Positions 34,778 through 42,681 of a DNA stretch of 64,000 nucleotides are shown in pieces. The translations under genes were made by a program, and so were the position numbers. Each line of letters opens with the position of its first letter. Position 1 is the first letter of the stretch. The notes under the pieces were generated by a model. It was not told where the DNA came from, ran no database searches, and saw only the letters and a program-made list of their open reading frames with translations. The stretch lies in assembly GCA_934675575.1 (NCBI GenBank), contig CAKUQQ010000001.1, forward strand, positions 62,001-126,000. Reading direction: 5' to 3'. Source of the DNA: an uncultured Muribaculaceae bacterium (lineage in GTDB: Bacteria > Bacteroidota > Bacteroidia > Bacteroidales > Muribaculaceae).

Positions 34778-36208
34778 ATGATATTCAACTCCTTTCAGTT
34801 TCTATGGCTGTTTCCTCTGATTTTTGGAGGATATTACTTGATTAGCTATTTGATAGACCTAAAATCGCAAGGCCGTGGCAGCAACATCTTGCTATTATGC
34901 ACCTCCTATGCCCTCTATGCACAATATGCACCCCTCCACACCCTTGTGTTGCTTTGGGTCACCATAGTCACTTATTTCATGGCTTTGGCGCTCACAAAGA
35001 CTGCCACACGCACCAAAACGATTTGTTGGGTGGGCACACTGCTTGGCATCGCCCCCTTGCTTTTCTTCAAGTACTATGATTTTTTGGCAAGCAACATAGA
35101 AGAGTTGTTTGGTTGCCAACACACAGCCGGACTCAACTGGGCTGTGCCAATAGGCATTTCTTTTTTCACATTCCAAGCCGTGGGCTACTTGATTGACGTT
35201 TATAAAAAACGCATCACTGCAGAGCGTGATTTTCTTGACTATGCCTTATTTGTGAGTTTCTTCCCACAAATTCTGTCAGGCCCCATAAGCAGAGCCTCCG
35301 AGCTTCTTCCGCAAATCAAAGCCAAACGGACATTCTCTTTCACTAAAGCTGTGCAAGGCCTTAAATGGCTGCTCTGGGGCATGTTCCTTAAAACCGTGTT
35401 GGCCGACAGGCTCGGTCTCTACGTAGATAGCGTGTTCAACAACTACGCCTACCAGAGTGGCATTTCCTGCCTATTTGCAGCCATTCTCTACGCTCTGCAA
35501 ATCTATGGCGACTTTGCCGGCTATTCACTCATGGCAATAGGCGTGGGGCGGCTCATGGGCTTCGACTTGGTCAACAACTTCCGTCGCCCCTACTTTGCAA
35601 GCAGCATTTCCGAGTTTTGGCGCAGATGGCACATTTCGCTCACACGCTGGCTCACCACCTACATCTACATAGGCCTCGGCGGAAGCCATTGCTCCAAACT
35701 CAAGCATTATTTCAACATTATGGTCACTTTTCTTGTCAGTGGCATCTGGCACGGAGCAAACTGGACTTTCATTGTGTGGGGACTCCTGCACGGAGCACTA
35801 CAGTGCATCGAGAAAATCCTGGGAATAGACCCCAAGGGACGGTTTGCGCAATCCGCCGTGCTAAAAGTGCTGAAGCCGGCGCGCATTTTAATCACATTTT
35901 CACTGGCGACCCTGTTGTGGATTTTGTTCAGAATGCCCACTATCGCCTCTGCAAGCGCCGTCGTAGCCAAGATTTTCACACTTGAAGGCTCTGGGCTGTT
36001 TGTGTCAACCAAAACCGACATGGCGTTCATTTTCTTGGCTGTGGTCATAGTTTTCGTCAAGGAGTTTTGCGAGGAATACGTTCCCAAGCTGCAACTTTTC
36101 AACAACAGGCACACCCTTGTCCGCTGGTGTTCCTACATTGCAGTCGTTGTTCTCATCATGCTGTGTGGCGTGTTCGACTCCACCCAATTCATCTATGTGA
36201 AATTCTAA
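34778..36208 (+). CDS. MBOAT family O-acyltransferase (first copy)
   Basis: The 476-residue polytopic membrane protein belongs to the AlgI/DltB branch of MBOAT enzymes, which move acyl (usually acetyl) groups from the cytoplasm to extracytoplasmic polysaccharide. Landmarks are GISFFTFQAVGYLIDVYK, the QILSGPISRASELLPQ segment, FWRRWHISLTRWLTTYIYIGLGG (in parts) and the catalytic-histidine motif SGIWHGANWTFIVWGLLHG. It is followed 11 bases later by an SGNH-like gene, the usual partner of AlgI-type MBOATs (AlgJ/AlgX, PatB, DltD). The target glycan is unknown. Confidence 0.93.
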   Translation: MIFNSFQFLWLFPLIFGGYYLISYLIDLKSQGRGSNILLLCTSYALYAQYAPLHTLVLLWVTIVTYFMALALTKTATRTKTICWVGTLLGIAPLLFFKYYDFLASNIEELFGCQHTAGLNWAVPIGISFFTFQAVGYLIDVYKKRITAERDFLDYALFVSFFPQILSGPISRASELLPQIKAKRTFSFTKAVQGLKWLLWGMFLKTVLADRLGLYVDSVFNNYAYQSGISCLFAAILYALQIYGDFAGYSLMAIGVGRLMGFDLVNNFRRPYFASSISEFWRRWHISLTRWLTTYIYIGLGGSHCSKLKHYFNIMVTFLVSGIWHGANWTFIVWGLLHGALQCIEKILGIDPKGRFAQSAVLKVLKPARILITFSLATLLWILFRMPTIASASAVVAKIFTLEGSGLFVSTKTDMAFIFLAVVIVFVKEFCEEYVPKLQLFNNRHTLVRWCSYIAVVVLIMLCGVFDSTQFIYVKF

Positions 36209-36219
36209 AAACCTGAACT

Positions 36220-37131
36220 ATGAAAAAATTCATCATATTGATTTTAGCGCTGTTTGCCATATTGGCCGGCATCGACATTGCAGCCGGCATTGAGTTTGAC
36301 AAACTCACACTCTCGGCCAAACGAGGCTACTCCGGCCGCAATGAGTTTATAGCCGACAAACTCAACGACCCGGTGCTGGTGTTCGGCTCAAGCCGGGCGG
36401 TACATCACTACGACCCGCAGGTGCTCAGCGACAGCCTTGGCATGCCTTGCTACAACTGCGGTCAAGACGGCATGGGCATAATCACATTTTACGGCCGTTT
36501 CAAGCTGCTCACGGCACGCTACACGCCACGGTTGATTATCTACGATGTGACCACCGACTTCGATTTGAGAAGAAACGACAACATGACATATCTCACATGG
36601 CTCAAGCCTTACTATAACCGCCCTGGCATCGACAGCATATTCTGGCATGTAGAACCCACAGAACGCATTAAAATGCTGTCAAACATGTTCAGATACAACG
36701 GCAAGTTCTTGCAGATAATCACTGACAACAAATCGGGTGATAACGACGATGCTCTAAAAGGCTTTGTGCCCCTTGACGGCACCATGACCTACGACAAAAT
36801 TGAAGATGCCACCAAGACACAAGTGGACCTCGACACGTTGAAGCTATATTACATCAACCGCTTGATTAAAGACTGCTCTCAGAAAGGCATACGTCTCACG
36901 TTTGCCGTATCTCCGCTTTACAACAGTATAAATCAGCCCGATGCCTATCTGGCTGCTTTCTTGGCCATGGTCAAAAAGAGCAATGTGCCTGTAATAAATC
37001 ACTATTACGACGCCAGTTTTGCAACCAACAAAAACCTGTTTCAAGACACTTACCACATGAATCGCTCTGGCGCGGAAATCTACAGCAGAATTCTGGCACA
37101 CGAGATTAAGCATCTGCATTTGCTGCAATAG
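36220..37131 (+). CDS. SGNH/DltD-like exported protein, partner of the MBOAT
   Basis: The 303-residue protein has one N-terminal membrane anchor or signal (about 3-24, FIILILALFAILAGIDIAAG). The nucleophile block reads VLVFGSSRAVHHYDP (Ser 57/58), the FGSSR form seen in DltD-like and DUF1574-like proteins rather than GDS. A later YNCGQDGMGI supplies the Gly/Asn-like blocks, and the C-terminal DTYHMNRSGAE gives the Asp 276/His 279 pair. It probably completes acyl transfer to a glycan on the periplasmic side for the MBOAT immediately upstream. No more specific family could be recognised. Confidence 0.75.
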   Translation: MKKFIILILALFAILAGIDIAAGIEFDKLTLSAKRGYSGRNEFIADKLNDPVLVFGSSRAVHHYDPQVLSDSLGMPCYNCGQDGMGIITFYGRFKLLTARYTPRLIIYDVTTDFDLRRNDNMTYLTWLKPYYNRPGIDSIFWHVEPTERIKMLSNMFRYNGKFLQIITDNKSGDNDDALKGFVPLDGTMTYDKIEDATKTQVDLDTLKLYYINRLIKDCSQKGIRLTFAVSPLYNSINQPDAYLAAFLAMVKKSNVPVINHYYDASFATNKNLFQDTYHMNRSGAEIYSRILAHEIKHLHLLQ

Positions 37132-37175
37132 CCAAGGCCAATAAGCAACGCAAGGCTCGCTGTGTGGGGGCATGA

Positions 37176-37227
37176 CGAAATAAAGCGGCTGGACTTGCAT
37201 TTGCTTGAGTCCAGCCGCTTTATTTCG
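37176..37227. terminator. Bidirectional terminator with a 20-base-pair perfect stem
   Basis: Bases 37176-37195 are perfectly complementary to 37208-37227, with a 12-base loop. The outer part of the stem is A/T-rich, so the transcript ends in UUUAUUUCG (plus) or the equivalent on the minus strand. It separates the convergent SGNH and tonB genes and can serve both. Confidence 0.85.
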
Positions 37228-37270
37228 TGGGGCAGAGCGCAATCAAAATGATGCGCCCCCATTTGTCTTG

Positions 37271-38089
37271 TCAGTCAACGAAGCGCCATGTCACAGTGCC
37301 CACGCCCTCGGTAGTGGTATTCTTTGGCACTGAGAACGCCGATTTCAGCGTTTCTTGCTCACAATAGCGCCGCACACTTGGGTGAGCATAAGCACCGCCT
37401 GTGCCACCCACGCAGTGAGCCTCGATGATGCGGCCGCGCGTGTTGACACGCACTTTCACCACCACAGTGCCAGTCCACTGGCTGTGCGGCCGACCCCAAT
37501 ACTCAAGCGTGTAGCCCACCAGTCCACCAATGCCTGGTTTTCCTGTCAGAGAGCCGCTTGACGAATTGCCATCTGGCGAGCCTTGTTTGCCATTGCCCGA
37601 ACCGCCCGATTTGCCAAAAGCATTGGCAATCTTGCTGTTCACTGCATTCTTATTGCGCTTTTCTTTCTCTTTTTGAGCTATTTGTTCCTCCGAAGGTCCG
37701 GTCTTTTGCTTTTTCTCAACCTTTTTCTCCTTGACCTTCATCGGTGACTCTTGTTTCGATTGAACCAACGGTTTCGGTTGCTTGGCCGGTTGTCCGGCAT
37801 CTTCAAGGTCCTCACCCTCGGTGCTTGGTTTTTCCGCCACTTCCTCAGCCTGTTCAGGCTGCTCATTGTCCATATCCTCCGACGGATTTGGCTCTGGCGT
37901 GTTGCCAAGCATCACATATTCGCCACCAAACATTATGGAGTCTTGCTGCAAGTCGGCTTGCAGTTCCTTGACGTTTTCCGGCGGATATTGATAATGCAAA
38001 TGTGAGAACACAAGAACACACAGCACCACAGCCATAAGCAGCAGCGTGATTAGAGCCGAAGCCATTTCGTTCTTGTTTCTATTGTTCAT
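37271..38089 (-). CDS. TonB-family energy transducer
   Basis: The 272-residue protein has an N-terminal membrane anchor (about 11-30, LITLLLMAVVLCVLVFSHL). A long hydrophilic spacer rich in Glu, Pro, Lys and Gln (about 65-180) leads to a C-terminal TonB-like domain with GTVVVKVRVNTRGRIIEAHCVGGTGG and VRRYCEQETLKSAFSVPK, ending in GTVTWRFVD. It spans the periplasm and transfers proton-motive energy from ExbB/ExbD to outer-membrane receptors. It is the last gene of the pdxJ-exbB-exbD-tonB run. Two Cys residues in the C-terminal domain are unusual and might form a disulfide. Confidence 0.85.
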   Translation of the reverse strand: MNNRNKNEMASALITLLLMAVVLCVLVFSHLHYQYPPENVKELQADLQQDSIMFGGEYVMLGNTPEPNPSEDMDNEQPEQAEEVAEKPSTEGEDLEDAGQPAKQPKPLVQSKQESPMKVKEKKVEKKQKTGPSEEQIAQKEKEKRNKNAVNSKIANAFGKSGGSGNGKQGSPDGNSSSGSLTGKPGIGGLVGYTLEYWGRPHSQWTGTVVVKVRVNTRGRIIEAHCVGGTGGAYAHPSVRRYCEQETLKSAFSVPKNTTTEGVGTVTWRFVD

Positions 38090-38137
38090 TTCTCGTAGGT
38101 TTCTTTTGAGGTGAATTTGTTTTCCTCTTACTCTCCG

Positions 38138-38635
38138 TTATTGAGCAGGCTTGGCTGTCACGGTCTGTTGCTGTGTAGCCAACTGCTCGTCTGGTTCTGG
38201 AGCGGCATATTTTGCCGATGCCGGCTTGGTGGCCAGCACTATCTTCAACCCATTTCGTGAACCCTTATCCAAAATCTCCACAATCTTTCCGTATGGCACT
38301 TCCTCGTCGGCATATAGTGCCACAAACTCTTGTGGATTGCTCTGGTGCAGATTTGCCAAAAATCCGTCGAGCTGTGTCGGCGGCAGTGGCATCAGTTCCC
38401 CTTCCTGCAAGCTGTCGCCCTGTGTGCAATACATGTTCATTGCACTGTCAACATATATGCGTGTGGTGGGTTTGAGCGTTGTTGTCTGGCTGCTTTGCGG
38501 CAAGTTCACCTCAAGAGCCGACGGCGACACAAATGTGGAGGTCACCATGAAGAAAATCAGCAGAAGGAATATAACGTCGGTCATCGACGCCATACTGAAC
38601 ATTGATAATGTTTGATGCTGTCTTTTTAAAGCCAT
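38138..38635 (-). CDS. ExbD/TolR-type biopolymer transport protein
   Basis: The 165-residue protein has a single N-terminal span (SMTDVIFLLLIFFMVTSTFV, residues 17-36) with the conserved Asp 20 of the proton channel. A periplasmic domain follows, including VNLPQSS and VALYADEEVPYGKIVEILDKG, the ExbD signature. The C-terminal about 25 residues are Gln/Thr/Ala-rich. It pairs with the upstream ExbB-like protein (18-base gap) to power the TonB-like protein encoded downstream. Confidence 0.95.
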   Translation of the reverse strand: MALKRQHQTLSMFSMASMTDVIFLLLIFFMVTSTFVSPSALEVNLPQSSQTTTLKPTTRIYVDSAMNMYCTQGDSLQEGELMPLPPTQLDGFLANLHQSNPQEFVALYADEEVPYGKIVEILDKGSRNGLKIVLATKPASAKYAAPEPDEQLATQQQTVTAKPAQ

Positions 38636-38653
38636 GTCAATATCAACTTAATT

Positions 38654-39421
38654 TCATTTTTTAGCGGGTTCGTTAAGCAAGTCCATGAATTCCATGGTGT
38701 TGCCTTCCAGTTTGTTCATCACCTTGTTCACACGAGAGGTGAGATAGTTGTAGGCAAACAGTGCCACAATACCCACAATCAAACCGGCCACTGTGGTCAC
38801 GAGAGCCTCATAGATGCCGCTTGCCAGGATTGACACGTTGCTGTTGTTGCCTGCGCTTGCAAGCGAGAAGAACGCCTGCACCATACCAGTAACCGTTCCC
38901 AAGAAACCAATCATAGGAGCACCTGCGGCAGTGGTTGCAAGCCAAGAGAAGCCTTTCTCAAGTTTTGCCACTTCCATGTTGCCCACATTCTCTATTGCCA
39001 CCAGCACATCGTTCATCGGGCGACCTATGCGGCTCACACCCTTCTCAATCATGCGCGAATATGGCGAGTCGGTCTTTTTGCACAATTCAAGTGCCTTGTC
39101 AATCTCTCCGCCGTGAATGTATTCCTTGATGCGGTCCATAAACGACTTGTCCTCATGCGAGGCACTAGTGATGGCAAAGAAACGCTCAAAGAATATATAC
39201 ACACTCACCACAAGCAGCAATGCCAGAGGCACCATCAGCCAACCTCCGGCAAGGGTCAAATCCCACACCGAAAGGTCGTTAACCACACTTGGGGCAGCAT
39301 CGCCTGTAGCTGCATTGTTTAACGCCTGTGCCGCACTGTCGGCAACATTTGAAACCGTATCGGCCACCTGAGCTGCTGCATCGCTCTGCACAAGTGCCAG
39401 TATCGAGTTGATTAATGCCAT
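38654..39421 (-). CDS. exbB: MotA/TolQ/ExbB proton channel family protein
   Basis: The 255-residue protein has an N-terminal Ala-rich segment, a first membrane span (about 55-80, GGWLMVPLALLLVVSVYIFFE), and a cytoplasmic loop with IGRPMNDVLVAIENVG. Two more spans carry the family motif AGAPMIGFLGTVTGMVQAFFSLA and EALVTTVAGLIVGIVALFAYNYL. It is the proton-conducting stator of the TonB system. The Ala/Asp-rich N-terminus (about 1-50) resembles a leader with a weak hydrophobic core, seen in Bacteroidota ExbB. Confidence 0.95.
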   Translation of the reverse strand: MALINSILALVQSDAAAQVADTVSNVADSAAQALNNAATGDAAPSVVNDLSVWDLTLAGGWLMVPLALLLVVSVYIFFERFFAITSASHEDKSFMDRIKEYIHGGEIDKALELCKKTDSPYSRMIEKGVSRIGRPMNDVLVAIENVGNMEVAKLEKGFSWLATTAAGAPMIGFLGTVTGMVQAFFSLASAGNNSNVSILASGIYEALVTTVAGLIVGIVALFAYNYLTSRVNKVMNKLEGNTMEFMDLLNEPAKK

Positions 39422-39469
39422 GATTTAAAATCTTTTGTTGTATAGTTTTTTTAATGATTATTATTCTTG

Positions 39470-40183
39470 TTATTTAAGACACTCCTGATAAGCCTTGATG
39501 GTTTGTTCAAGTCCTATATACAGAGCCTCGCACACCAGGTTGTGCCCTATCGACACCTCCTTGAGGTGTGGCACATGGGCTTTGAAATAAGCCAAGTTTT
39601 CCAAGCTAAGGTCATGTCCGGCATTTAAGCCCAATCCGCACTGATATGCAGCCTCGGCTGCTGCCGCAAATGGAGCCACGGCTTCAGCCGCATTGGCCTT
39701 GAATCCGGCTGCATAAGGCTCGGTGTAGAGTTCCACACGGTCAGCGCCTGTTTTTGCGGCTTCGGCTATATTGTCAGCGTCAGTCCCAACAAATATGCTC
39801 ACGCGCATTCCTCCGTCTTTCAGCCTTGCCACCACGTCCGACAAGAAGCCAAAATTAGGCTTAACAACCCAACCTGCCGTCGATGTCAACGCGTCAGGGC
39901 TATCGGGCACCAGAGTCACTTGCGTTGGCTTCACCTCAAGCATCATTTTCATGAAGTCGGGGTCGGGGTAACCTTCAATGTTGAATTCTGTGTGTATCAG
40001 ATTTTTCAGCGCATACACATCAGCATGGCGTATGTGTCGCTCATCTGGCCGAGGGTGTACCGTGATGCCGTCGGCACCAAAACGCTCACAGTCAAGAGCC
40101 ACTTTTTCCACATCTGGCACATTGCCGCCACGCGCATTGCGCAGAGTGGCAATCTTGTTGATATTTACGCTTAGTTTAGTCAT
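39470..40183 (-). CDS. pdxJ: Pyridoxine 5'-phosphate synthase
   Basis: The 237-residue TIM-barrel enzyme makes pyridoxine 5'-phosphate from 3-amino-1-hydroxyacetone phosphate and deoxyxylulose phosphate. It begins [20 protein letters not shown], with [36 protein letters not shown] and [12 protein letters not shown] as landmarks. The ATG at 40183 is preferred to a TTG six bases upstream. It heads the run toward exbB-exbD-tonB and is divergent from nadK. Confidence 0.97.
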   Translation of the reverse strand: MTKLSVNINKIATLRNARGGNVPDVEKVALDCERFGADGITVHPRPDERHIRHADVYALKNLIHTEFNIEGYPDPDFMKMMLEVKPTQVTLVPDSPDALTSTAGWVVKPNFGFLSDVVARLKDGGMRVSIFVGTDADNIAEAAKTGADRVELYTEPYAAGFKANAAEAVAPFAAAAEAAYQCGLGLNAGHDLSLENLAYFKAHVPHLKEVSIGHNLVCEALYIGLEQTIKAYQECLK

Positions 40184-40252
40184 TTTCAAAACAGCCGTCC
40201 TCCTTCACAGCGGCTTTTGTTGTTTCTCTTTTATCTTTGCTGATTTTTTTGT

Positions 40253-40260
40253 TAATTTTG
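40253..40260 (+). promoter_or_regulatory. Candidate -7 element for nadK
   Basis: TAATTTTG, a full consensus match, 134 bases before the nadK ATG. A second match TATCTTTG lies at 40232-40239. Neither has a convincing -33 box at standard spacing, so which one is used is unclear. Confidence 0.35.
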
Positions 40261-40283
40261 CCGCTGCTATCTCTATTGATATG

Positions 40284-40291
40284 CAAAAATA
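40284..40291 (-). promoter_or_regulatory. Candidate -7 element for pdxJ-exbB-exbD-tonB
   Basis: The minus strand reads TATTTTTG, a full consensus match, about 100 bases before the pdxJ ATG. No clear -33 box is seen. Together with the plus-strand candidates at 40232-40260, the two divergent transcripts would overlap at their 5' ends. Confidence 0.35.
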
Positions 40292-40393
40292 TAAGGAATT
40301 AGCGAAAAATAAAAACGAAACCGCCCTTTTAAGCCTTTTTTCAACTATTTTTCGCAACCATTCCCAAACTATTGTTATAACTTCGGCAACGAC

Positions 40394-41263
40394 ATGAAAC
40401 TCGCTATCTTCGGCAATAATCACCAGCACCAATACATCGGCCGCATCGCAGACTTTTTCTCGTTTTTGCGGCAGCAAGACATTGAGTTTGCGGTGCAACA
40501 TTCTTTTGCCTCCTACATCAAGTCGCAAATGCCCGACATTCAGCCATTCAACTGCTTCGACGACCACAGTGTTCCACAAGCCGACGCGGCATTGAGCATA
40601 GGCGGCGACGGCACTATGCTCCACACAGCCTACTGGATTGCCGGCTCTGCCATTCCTGTCATGGGGCTTAACACCGGCCACCTCGGCTATCTCACGGCGG
40701 CTGGCATCGACGAAGCCGAAGAAATGGTAATGCGGCTTCTCAACGCCGACTACAAAATCGAAGAGCGCACGCTGCTGCAAGTAGATACATCTTTCGACAA
40801 AACCATTGACCGCCCATTTGCCCTCAATGAGGTTGCCATTCTGCGCCAAGACACGTCTTCCATGATTTCCATGCAGACGGCCATCAACGGCACACACCTC
40901 ACCACCTACAAGGGCGACGGGCTCGTGATATGCACTCCCACAGGCTCCACCGCCTACAACATGAGCGTGGGCGGCCCTATCCTTGAGCCAACGGCAAGCT
41001 GCATGGTCTTGTCGCCAATATCACCCCACTCACTCAACATGCGACCGCTTGTCATTCGCAACGACTCCACCATAACCGTCAGCACCCAGTCGAGGGCATC
41101 AAACTACCAGGTTAGCATCGACGGCAGACTTATCCAGTGCCCAAACGGCTCTACCGTCACCGTGCGCAAAGCGCCATTCTCCGTTAGAATTCTGCAAAAA
41201 TCAACCCACGATTTTGCCCACACCCTCAGGTTGAAACTCATGTGGGGCACTGACCGCCGCTAA
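40394..41263 (+). CDS. nadK: NAD kinase
   Basis: The 289-residue enzyme phosphorylates NAD to NADP. The ATP-binding GGDGTMLHTAYWIAG motif, GLNTGHLGYLTA, LNEVAILRQDTSSMI and the NAD-binding TPTGSTAYNMSVGGPILEP stretch are all present. It is divergent from pdxJ, as in other Bacteroidales, and followed 14 bases later by a YgjP-like gene. Confidence 0.98.
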   Translation: MKLAIFGNNHQHQYIGRIADFFSFLRQQDIEFAVQHSFASYIKSQMPDIQPFNCFDDHSVPQADAALSIGGDGTMLHTAYWIAGSAIPVMGLNTGHLGYLTAAGIDEAEEMVMRLLNADYKIEERTLLQVDTSFDKTIDRPFALNEVAILRQDTSSMISMQTAINGTHLTTYKGDGLVICTPTGSTAYNMSVGGPILEPTASCMVLSPISPHSLNMRPLVIRNDSTITVSTQSRASNYQVSIDGRLIQCPNGSTVTVRKAPFSVRILQKSTHDFAHTLRLKLMWGTDRR

Positions 41264-41277
41264 AGCACAGCCTCCAC

Positions 41278-41982
41278 ATGCTCTATAATTTCAACGACTC
41301 TGAATTTGGGCAAATAATCATAGCCACACGGCGTGGACAACGCTCTGTGCGGTTCTTTTGGCGCGACGGCACGCTGCACATGTCTGTTCCCTGTGGCACA
41401 TCTGTCGATAGCGTTATCCGTGTCTTAAACGACTGCCGTGAGCAAATACGCACCTTGCCGGTCAACACCTTGTCGTTTCACGCCGGGCAAGTGATACAGT
41501 GCTACGGCTGCACCGTGACCCTTGCCGAGCAAGACACGTGCCCCAGCCGCATCACCATAGCCAGAAGCGGCGACAACATCACCATTGGTTTTCCGCAAGG
41601 CACCGACATATCCAATCCGGCCTATGCACAGCACATATCACGCTACATAAGTGCCGCCATGGAGCGTGAGCTTAAAGCGCGAGTGTTCCCATTGGCGTGG
41701 GAGCTGGCACACAGGTTCCACCTCTCCCCCACCGAATTTGTCAGTGGCCGCGGCGTGCGCAAGCTCGGTCACTGCACTGCCAGCGGCTCCATACAGCTGT
41801 CGCGCAACATCATGTTTATGCCCGAAGATTTGATTAGGCTAATCATCTGCCACGAACTTGCTCACCTCACACACCACAATCACTCCAAAGAATTTCATTA
41901 TCTTTGCAATAGCTATCTTTGTGGGCAGGAAAAAGCGCTTGAACGCAAGTTGAAACTCTTCAAGTGGCCTATTATCCGATAG
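41278..41982 (+). CDS. YgjP-like (DUF45) metallopeptidase domain protein
   Basis: The 234-residue protein has a variable N-terminal beta region (about 1-130). The zinc-binding motif IICHELAHLTHHNHSKEFHYL (shown in part: HELAH with a third His in the HNHSKEFH segment) lies near residues 200-218. The segment FVSGRGVRKLGHCTASGSIQLSRNIMF (in parts) matches the family's W/S-rich strand that precedes the helix. The biological role of this family is not established; a protease-like fold with zinc is known. It is probably co-transcribed with nadK. Confidence 0.88.
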   Translation: MLYNFNDSEFGQIIIATRRGQRSVRFFWRDGTLHMSVPCGTSVDSVIRVLNDCREQIRTLPVNTLSFHAGQVIQCYGCTVTLAEQDTCPSRITIARSGDNITIGFPQGTDISNPAYAQHISRYISAAMERELKARVFPLAWELAHRFHLSPTEFVSGRGVRKLGHCTASGSIQLSRNIMFMPEDLIRLIICHELAHLTHHNHSKEFHYLCNSYLCGQEKALERKLKLFKWPIIR

Positions 41983-42031
41983 ACTCGCAAAAAACGGCGC
42001 ATGTGTGCATAAAAAATGCCATAACCGATTA

Positions 42032-42670
42032 ATGAACCGACGATTTCTGCAAATATTATCCTACGTGTTTGTCGTGGCTCTTGCCGTGACATGCTATTTC
42101 AGCGTGTTTCCGCCCACAGGCGGCGCACATGCCACAGCCGACACGCAAAGCATCATGCCTGCCGACAAAATGCAGGAGTTGGTTGACTACTGCAAGGCTC
42201 ACAACCTCTATGCTCACCGCATTATCATCGTTGATTTTGCCATTCGCTCCAGCCAGCCACGCTTTTTCGTGGTCAACACCCAAAACCGTGCCATCGAGCT
42301 TCAGAGCAAGTGCGCCTCTGGCAGCGGTTCCGACAATTCCTATCCGCCCAAGTTCAGCAACGAACCAGGCAGCAACTGTTCGAGCATAGGCCACTTTGCC
42401 GTGATCGTGAAACGCCGCATGAACACGCGCCGACTCAACAGCTTTGTGCTCAACGGACTCGACTCCACAAACAGCAATGCCCACCAGCGTGGCATTCTCA
42501 TTCACCCAAGCCACACTGTAGATGCCTATGCTGACAGTGCTAACGCCCTGATTCCGGCATCATCGCAAGTGAGCAGCGGCTGTTTTGCCATAGAGTCGGC
42601 AGCCATGAGCAAGCTTGAGGCAATCTTCGCCAAAGCCGACCGCCCCATGCTGCTCTATGCATTCTTCTGA
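42032..42670 (+). CDS. Murein L,D-transpeptidase catalytic domain protein (YkuD_2 type)
   Basis: The 212-residue protein has an N-terminal membrane anchor or signal (about 5-26, FLQILSYVFVVALAVTCYF). The catalytic block shows HQRGILIHPS (His 158) and SSQVSSGCFAIES (Cys 184), the HPS...SxGC signature of L,D-transpeptidases. Such enzymes cross-link DAP residues or attach molecules to peptidoglycan in the periplasm. The ATG at 42032 is preferred over a GTG at 42005. It is convergent with the amidase gene, only 11 bases away. Confidence 0.88.
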   Translation: MNRRFLQILSYVFVVALAVTCYFSVFPPTGGAHATADTQSIMPADKMQELVDYCKAHNLYAHRIIIVDFAIRSSQPRFFVVNTQNRAIELQSKCASGSGSDNSYPPKFSNEPGSNCSSIGHFAVIVKRRMNTRRLNSFVLNGLDSTNSNAHQRGILIHPSHTVDAYADSANALIPASSQVSSGCFAIESAAMSKLEAIFAKADRPMLLYAFF

Positions 42671-42681
42671 AGTTACAACAC

